This document shows positions 60,001 through 64,000 of a stretch of 64,000 nucleotides of DNA, piece after piece. The translations under genes were made by a program, and so were the position numbers. This stretch comes from Geothrix sp. GTDB taxonomy: Bacteria > Acidobacteriota > Holophagae > Holophagales > Holophagaceae. Under the pieces are notes generated by a model, which worked only from the letters and a program-made list of their open reading frames with translations, made no database searches and had not been told where the DNA came from. The first letter of the stretch is position 1; every line of letters begins with the position of its first letter. The stretch covers positions 856,857 through 920,856 of the forward strand of contig NZ_CP126625.1 in assembly GCF_030219325.1 (NCBI RefSeq). Reading direction: 5' to 3'.

Positions 60001-60334
60001 CATCGCCGGGGCGGGCATCATCGTCCGCAACAGCATCATCCTGGTGGATTTCATCGAGCTGAAGCTGAAGGAGGGCATGGCCCTGGAAGCCGCCGTGGAG
60101 GAAGCCGGCGTGGTGCGCTTCCGGCCCATGCTGCTCACCGCCGCCGCCGTGCTGGTGGGCAGCGCCGTCATGCTGGCGGACCCCATCTTCCAGGGCCTCG
60201 CCATCAGCCTCATGGCCGGCGAAGTCGCGGCCACCGTGCTCTCCCGCATCGCCGTCCCCGTGCTCTATTACCTCGTGGCCCGCCGGGGCCACGCGGCCAA
60301 CCTGCAACGCCAGGCGGCCATGGCCGCTGAATGA
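57032..60334 (+). CDS. RND efflux permease of the ArsR-led operon
   Basis: 1100 aa from GTG 57032, 11 nt inside the adaptor gene. RND hallmarks: PQIVVPMVDLYVPYPGASPREVE, TM4 pair in GILVDDAIVVVENIHRH, a central linker of low complexity at about 510-550, and the second-half TM motif IVRNSIILVDFIELK. It belongs to the HAE1/CusA-like superfamily without the methionine motifs that mark copper/silver CusA clearly. Neighbouring DUF2892, DUF6132 and rhodanese genes suggest the substrate relates to sulfur or metal stress. Proton-driven. Confidence 0.94.
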   Translation: MPSRETGDPKLGLAGRLAKGFLRSKLTPLLVFASLLLGLLAVWLTPREEEPQIVVPMVDLYVPYPGASPREVESQVATPLEKRLWGIPGVEYLYSVSRPGMALITVRFKVNEPQEPSLVKVHQELAANPQLLPPGAMKPIVKLQTIDDVPFLVLTLHGQDQTPGGLRQVAEVLGRELSTVPNTAQVKVVGGARRMVRVEPDPDRLRSLGFSLAELQPALQSAEAQLPAGVLVDRGRRTEVEATGFVLQAAELNRLVVGVRNQKPIYLGDVARIVDAPDPEPPMVLFAGRGAQGFEPAVSVTLAKRAGSNATALAEQVLAKVEALRGGLLPRDLKLTVTRNYGETAGDKSNELIEHLMIATLSVIALILLAMGWRSAVVVGIAVPVTLALTLLITYLFGYTLNRVTLFALIFSIGILVDDAIVVVENIHRHMHLPGQRKSFARMVVEAVDEVGNPTILATFAVIAAILPMAFVRGLMGPYMRPIPVGASLAMLFSLIIAFVISPWASLIVFRKEANLPTTDPSGLHPATPDTAAPEPVHDWPHKNPEVAPDSRMTALYRKVMHALLTRPPVRWAFFGGVVALLLGAMSLVGFGVVKVKMLPFDNKSEFMVQLDLPAGTPREDALAVGQDIARRLLKEPTVKDVQVYAGEAAPYTFVGMVRHSFLRQEAEMVDLQVNLVPKESRKEQSHGIVVRLRPELEKLSKPAGARMKLVEIPPGPPVMDTIVAEIYGPSEAERTRLSREVLTAFRSVEGIVDVDSTLNATNPKLNLVLDREKAALHGVAPAHVIQTLAMAGYGYQAGAFHVLRGSSQVPVVVQLAPGKRQHLDQLLQLTVPGARGMIPVRELVTVTEGVEDAAIHHKNLMPVAYVFSDLAGTIESPVYALSALNKKIDALKGTAGGAVPRLGLAHPENTESLSLKWDGEWHITLEVFRDLGMAFAAVLVLIFVLVVGWFESFEIPWVILVPVPLSLIGIIPAHGILGAFFTATSMIGFIAGAGIIVRNSIILVDFIELKLKEGMALEAAVEEAGVVRFRPMLLTAAAVLVGSAVMLADPIFQGLAISLMAGEVAATVLSRIAVPVLYYLVARRGHAANLQRQAAMAAE

Positions 60335-60344
60335 GGAGTGACAC

Positions 60345-60557
60345 ATGACCATCGACCGCATCGTCCACATCGTCGCAGGCACCTTCATTCTGGGCAGCCT
60401 CGCCTTGGCCCACCTCCACAGCCCGAACTGGCTCTGGTTCACCGCGTTCGTGGGCGCGAACCTGCTGCAGAGCGGGATCACCAACTGGTGCCTGATGACC
60501 TCCATCCTGCGCAAGCTGGGCGTGCCGGAAGGCCCTGCCGTCGGCTGCTCGCGGTGA
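60345..60557 (+). CDS. DUF2892 (YgaP-like) small membrane protein
   Basis: 70 aa with two hydrophobic segments (IVHIVAGTFILGSLALAHL; WLWFTAFVGANLLQSG). It ends in LRKLGVPEG and a lone Cys, as is common in DUF2892 proteins, which are the membrane part of YgaP-type rhodaneses. It lies 10 nt after the RND gene, and its stop overlaps the next start (GTGA). Confidence 0.88.
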   Translation: MTIDRIVHIVAGTFILGSLALAHLHSPNWLWFTAFVGANLLQSGITNWCLMTSILRKLGVPEGPAVGCSR

Positions 60558-60727
60558 AGGCCACGGCGATCCGCCTGGCGCTGGGTCTGCTCGTGGGGGG
60601 TGCCCTCGGCTACGGCTGGCACCGCCTGGTGGGCTGCAGCACGGGCGGCTGTCCGCTCACCGCCACGCCCCTGCGGGGCATCAGCTACGGCGCCGTCATG
60701 GGCCTGCTCTGGGCCTTGTCCCGGTAG
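60554..60727 (+). CDS. DUF6132-like small membrane protein
   Basis: 57 aa from GTG 60554, which overlaps the DUF2892 stop. One or two hydrophobic spans (IRLALGLLVGGALGYGWHRL; GISYGAVMGLLWALSR) flank a Cys-Ser-Thr-Gly-Gly-Cys-Pro motif, typical of the DUF6132 family found beside YgaP-like genes. The two cysteines may be thiol-active; role unknown. Confidence 0.75.
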   Translation: MKATAIRLALGLLVGGALGYGWHRLVGCSTGGCPLTATPLRGISYGAVMGLLWALSR

Positions 60728-60763
60728 GTCGCCTGGAACCATTCCACCTGATTCGGAGGGCGC

Positions 60764-61123
60764 ATGTCCCCACTGCTGGACCACTGGTACTACCTGCTCC
60801 CCCTGGCGGCCATCGGCTACCTGTGGTGGAGCCGCCGGTCCGCCTCGGCCACGGACATCCAGGCGCTGCTGGGCCGGGGCGCCCAGGTGCTGGACGTGCG
60901 CACCCGGTCCGAGTTCAAGGCCGGCGCGCACCCCAAGGCCATCAACATCCCCCTGGATGAGTTGGAGGGCCGGACCCGGGAACTGGACAAGGCCCGGCCG
61001 GTGCTCGTCTGCTGCGAGACGGGCAGCCGCAGCGGCTTCGCGGTCTCCCTGCTCAAGCGCGCGGGGTTCGCCGAGGTCGCCAACCTGGGCTCTTGGCGCC
61101 GGCTCTCCACCCTGCTTTCCTGA
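60764..61123 (+). CDS. membrane-anchored rhodanese-domain sulfurtransferase
   Basis: 119 aa. An N-terminal membrane segment (YYLLPLAAIGYLWW) precedes a single rhodanese domain (VLDVRTRSEFKAGAHPKAINIPLDEL). The active-site loop is Cys84-Glu-Thr-Gly-Ser-Arg89, with an extra Cys83 next to it. It transfers sulfane sulfur or senses persulfides. Last gene of the ArsR-led operon (36 nt after DUF6132), which supports a sulfur-stress role for the whole unit. Confidence 0.9.
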   Translation: MSPLLDHWYYLLPLAAIGYLWWSRRSASATDIQALLGRGAQVLDVRTRSEFKAGAHPKAINIPLDELEGRTRELDKARPVLVCCETGSRSGFAVSLLKRAGFAEVANLGSWRRLSTLLS

Positions 61124-61272
61124 GGCCCTCCGCGGCAGCGGCTGACCTGCCACCGGCCTGGCAGCATAGAACCCGTTGTGGACGACAATGAACCCGGGCG
61201 GCTCCGGGCGTGGGATACTGAGCCGACGCGCGCCGGGACAGGCGGGCGCTTTCTTTGGACAGGAAGGGCACC

Positions 61273-62595
61273 ATGGGCGATCCGCTGTTCTGGCACCGGC
61301 TTCAGTTCGGCTTCACGGCGACCTACCACTACCTCTTCCCCCAGCTCACCATGGGCCTGGCCTTCCTCATCGTGGTGTTCAAGGCGATGGGCCTGCGCTC
61401 CGGCGAGGCCCGGTACGCCGACGCCGCGCGGTTCTGGATCAAGATCTTCGGCATCAACTTCGCCGTGGGCGTGGTGACGGGCATCCCCCTGGAGTTCCAG
61501 TTCGGCACGAACTGGGCGCGGTTCTCGCAGCTGTCCGGCGGCATCATCGGGCAGACGCTGGGGATGGAGGGCATGTTCGCCTTCTTCCTGGAGAGCAGCT
61601 TCCTCGGGCTGCTGATCTGGGGCGAGAAGAAGCTGTCGCCGAAGGGGCACTTCCGCGCGGCGGTGGCGTTGTGGCTGGGCAGCTGGCTCTCCGGCTACTT
61701 CATCGTGGCCACCAACGCCTTCATGCAGCACCCGGTGGGCTATGCTGTGGCGCCGGATGGCACCCTGCAGCTCACCAGCTTCTGGGCCTTCCTCCTGAAC
61801 CCATGGGCCCTGGGCCAGTACGCCCACACCATGATCGCCTCGGTGGTGACGGGCTCCTTCGTGGTGGCCGCCGTGGGGGCCTTCTGGACCCTCAAGGGCC
61901 TGCATGCCGAGCAGGCGCGCCTGAACCTGCGGATGGGCACGGTCATGGGGCTGATCTTCAGCGTCCTGGTGGCCTTCCCCACGGGTGACCTCCAGGGCAA
62001 GCTCGTGGCGCGGCACCAGCCCATCACCCTGGCCGCCATGGAGGGGCGCTTCGAGAGCGGTCCCCGGGCCGGGCTCACCCTCATCGGCCAGCCCAACGTG
62101 GCCCAGCGGAAGATCGACAACCCGGTGCAGCTGCCCGCCGTGCTCAGCTTCATCGCCTACGGCACCTTCAGCAGCGACGTGAAGGGCCTGTCGTCCTTCC
62201 CCGAGGACCAGTGGCCGCAGAACATCGAGCTGCTCTACTACAGCTTCCACATCATGGCGGGCCTGGGCACGCTCATGATCGCCGTGATGGGCCTGGCGGC
62301 GCTCCTGCTCTGGCGGGGGCGCCTGGACGCGAACCGACCCATGCTCTGGGCGCTGATGCTGGCCTTCCCCTTCCCCTACATCGCCACCACGGCCGGCTGG
62401 GCCGTGGCGGAGTTCGGCCGCCAGCCCTGGCTGATCCACGGGGTGCTCCGTACCAACCAGGGCGCCTCCCCCACGGTGCATGCGGGTCAGACGGCCTTCA
62501 CGACGCTGGGCTTCGCCGGCATCTTCGTGGTGCTGAGCATCCTCTTCCTCTATCTCATCGGCCGGGAGCTCGCCCACGGCCCCGTGAAGCACTAG
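61273..62595 (+). CDS. cydA: cytochrome bd oxidase subunit I
   Basis: 440 aa from ATG 61273, with AGGAAGG upstream. The N-terminal HRLQFGFTATYHYLFPQ carries the conserved His ligand of heme b595/d, and TTAGWAVAEFGRQPW is the strictly conserved GRQPW block. Length is that of the short-Q-loop (CioA-like) form, not the longer E. coli type. It reduces O2 with quinol at high affinity in the inner membrane. cydB follows 9 nt later. About 150 bp without a gene precede it and hold the probable promoter. Confidence 0.96.
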   Translation: MGDPLFWHRLQFGFTATYHYLFPQLTMGLAFLIVVFKAMGLRSGEARYADAARFWIKIFGINFAVGVVTGIPLEFQFGTNWARFSQLSGGIIGQTLGMEGMFAFFLESSFLGLLIWGEKKLSPKGHFRAAVALWLGSWLSGYFIVATNAFMQHPVGYAVAPDGTLQLTSFWAFLLNPWALGQYAHTMIASVVTGSFVVAAVGAFWTLKGLHAEQARLNLRMGTVMGLIFSVLVAFPTGDLQGKLVARHQPITLAAMEGRFESGPRAGLTLIGQPNVAQRKIDNPVQLPAVLSFIAYGTFSSDVKGLSSFPEDQWPQNIELLYYSFHIMAGLGTLMIAVMGLAALLLWRGRLDANRPMLWALMLAFPFPYIATTAGWAVAEFGRQPWLIHGVLRTNQGASPTVHAGQTAFTTLGFAGIFVVLSILFLYLIGRELAHGPVKH

Positions 62596-62604
62596 GAGGC
62601 CGCC

Positions 62605-63651
62605 ATGGAGCTGCTCTGGTTCTGGATGGTCGCCGTGATGTTCTCGATCTACGTGGTGATGGATGGCTTCGATTTCGGCGCGGGGGTCCTCCACCTGGCC
62701 GTGGCGAAGACCAACGAGGAGCGCCGGGAGGTGCTGGGCGCCATCGGGCCCTTCTGGGATGGCAACGAGGTCTGGCTGCTGGCGGGCGGCGGCTCGCTCT
62801 TCCTGGCCTTCCCCAAGGTGCTGGCCTCGGGCTTCTCCGGCTTCTACCTGGCCATGTGGGTGGTGGTCTGGTGCCTGATGCTGCGCGGCATCTCCATCGA
62901 GTTCCGCTCCCATGTGCAGGATGGTCTCTGGCGCCACTTCTGGGACGGCACCTTCGCCCTCGCCAGCCTGCTGCTGCCCGTGCTCTTCGGCGCGGCCCTG
63001 GGCAACGTGCTGAGGGGCGTGCCGCTGGATGCCAGCGGCTACTTCTCCGTGCCCCTGTGGACCACCTTCCGGCTGGGCCCCCAGCCCGGCGTGCTGGACT
63101 GGTACACCGTGCTGATCGGCGTGTTCACCCTGGTGACCGTGACCGCCCACGGCGCGCTGTTCCTGGCCTGGAAGACCGAAGGGCCCGTGCATGAGCGGTC
63201 GCGCGCCCTGGCCGGGCCGCTTTGGGGACTCGTGCTGCTCCTGTGGGTGGTGGCCACCGGCGCCACCTCCGTGGTGAATCCGGGCATCTTCCGGGGGTTG
63301 GCCGGGTCCCCCCTGGCCTGGGGCTTCACGGCCCTCTTCGTCGGGGGGCTGGGCCTGGTCTCCCTGGGCCTGCGGCGGCAGAAGTTCCTGCTGGCCTTCC
63401 TGGGCTCGGGCGCCTTCATCCTGGGCATCCTCGCGGCCAGCGCCGCCAGCCTCTATCCCGTGATGCTCAAGTCCACCCTGGACCCGGCCTTCGACCTCAC
63501 GGCCCTGAACGCCAGCGTGGGCCATCACGGGCTCCGCACCGGCCTGGTCTGGTGGCTCCTCGGGTTCCCCCTGGCCATCGGCTATGCCGGGTTCCTGTTC
63601 CGCTTCCACCGAGGCAAGGTCAAGGCCGCGGCGGAAGGCGAGGGTTACTGA
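62605..63651 (+). CDS. cydB: cytochrome bd oxidase subunit II
   Basis: 348 aa. LLWFWMVAVMFSIYVVMDGFDFGAG and GPFWDGNEVWLLAGGGSLFLAFP are the diagnostic CydB segments. About eight transmembrane helices. It pairs with CydA in one operon. No cydX-like small ORF was seen immediately downstream, and cydDC is not in the window. Confidence 0.96.
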   Translation: MELLWFWMVAVMFSIYVVMDGFDFGAGVLHLAVAKTNEERREVLGAIGPFWDGNEVWLLAGGGSLFLAFPKVLASGFSGFYLAMWVVVWCLMLRGISIEFRSHVQDGLWRHFWDGTFALASLLLPVLFGAALGNVLRGVPLDASGYFSVPLWTTFRLGPQPGVLDWYTVLIGVFTLVTVTAHGALFLAWKTEGPVHERSRALAGPLWGLVLLLWVVATGATSVVNPGIFRGLAGSPLAWGFTALFVGGLGLVSLGLRRQKFLLAFLGSGAFILGILAASAASLYPVMLKSTLDPAFDLTALNASVGHHGLRTGLVWWLLGFPLAIGYAGFLFRFHRGKVKAAAEGEGY

Positions 63652-63864
63652 GCCGAGGCAGCGAGCAGCCTGATCAAGCCAGGGCACGCCCCGGTCCGGG
63701 GAGTTCCGCCACGGCTCCGGGAAAAGGTTGCCCTCAGGGTCATCCTTCTGTGATTTCGGTATCATCCAGGCCCGGTGGGGGGAACAGGGACGGCAGTCTC
63801 TGCCACCATGCCCAGGGCTGGCAGCGGCCACCCACCCCCCTCCCGACCCCATCCCCCAGGCGTC
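63652..63864. promoter_or_regulatory. gap downstream of cydB
   Basis: 213 bp without a gene. A short inverted repeat (CCCCGGTCCGGGG) lies at about 63691 and may form a weak terminator. TATCAT near 63760 could be a -10 for the next gene but lacks a matching -35. Confidence 0.3.
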
Positions 63865-64000
63865 ATGGCCCTCCTCACTGAAACCGATGCGGCCTACGGC
63901 GCTTTCCTGAAGGCACGCTGGGCCTCCCGCTCCCTGCGGCTCGGGAAGTACGCCGTCGCCGGGAATGGGGTCCTCCTCCTCTTCGACTGGGTGCTCACCC
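63865..64000 (+). CDS. N-terminal part of an unidentified protein (cut by right edge)
   Basis: ATG 63865 starts a frame open to the window end, 45 codons, beginning MALLTETDAAYGAFLKARWA and reaching a hydrophobic stretch (YAVAGNGVLLLFDWVLT) that looks like the start of a transmembrane helix. Host-like codon use supports a real gene. Too short to assign. Confidence 0.5.
   Translation, partial: MALLTETDAAYGAFLKARWASRSLRLGKYAVAGNGVLLLFDWVLT

Noticed and set aside
57650-61153. Very long minus-strand open frame of over 1100 codons
   Set aside because: Antisense to the RND permease, DUF2892 and rhodanese genes, with the same shadow composition and no domains.

Overview
The window is a high-GC bacterial chromosome segment. 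Gene content and protein style (Sec-exported beta-barrel proteins, many secreted peptidases, RND pumps, cytochrome bd) suggest a Gram-negative of the Acidobacteriota, probably the Holophagae/Geothrix group. That assignment is inference from remembered protein style; no 16S rRNA or other marker is present.

Layout. 0.0-2.6 kb: a hemerythrin-like protein (cut by the left edge) follows bioB, and a MarR-GNAT fusion diverges from bioB. 2.6-6.5 kb: a KdpE-like regulator and a shortened KdpD-like kinase, divergent from the ammonium transporter amtB. 6.6-12.7 kb: two outer-membrane beta-barrels, a fused 2-oxoacid dehydrogenase E1, a cold-shock protein, an alpha/beta hydrolase and a small membrane protein. 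12.8-19.9 kb: a TetR regulator with two visible operators, a TolC/adaptor/RND pump and a nitroreductase, probably one operon. 19.8-25.6 kb: a hybrid histidine kinase and mfd.

25.2-36.5 kb: an integrated element of about 11.3 kb, visibly richer in AT than the host. It enters the 3' end of mfd at a 19-bp repeat and carries its own replacement mfd 3' end, so mfd stays intact on the left. The displaced host 3' end (368 bp, 19 mismatches) lies at 36536-36903. Cargo: a tyrosine recombinase, a DUF6602-type PD-(D/E)XK-like protein, a 240-aa protein of unknown function, a coiled-coil XRE regulator beside a repeat cluster, and a 1889-aa exported Rhs protein. The Rhs protein ends in a likely HExxH metallopeptidase toxin, followed by an overlapping lipoprotein that may be its immunity protein. 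This is the most interesting part of the window.

36.9-54.2 kb: envelope and housekeeping genes, including a beta-barrel, a TPR protein, a DUF2254 membrane protein, a triple-repeat secreted protein, a thioesterase and a HAD 5'-nucleotidase. A run of exported peptidases and esterases follows (S9, DUF885, CBM/esterase, M3, and an M24 gene broken by a frameshift), then a beta-barrel and a KdsC-like phosphatase. 54.3-61.1 kb: an ArsR-type cysteine-containing regulator leads an operon of TolC, lipoprotein adaptor, RND permease, DUF2892, DUF6132 and rhodanese, which suggests a sulfur- or metal-responsive efflux system. 61.2-63.7 kb: cydAB, the cytochrome bd oxidase. The start of another gene runs off the right edge.

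No rRNA, tRNA or CRISPR array was recognised.
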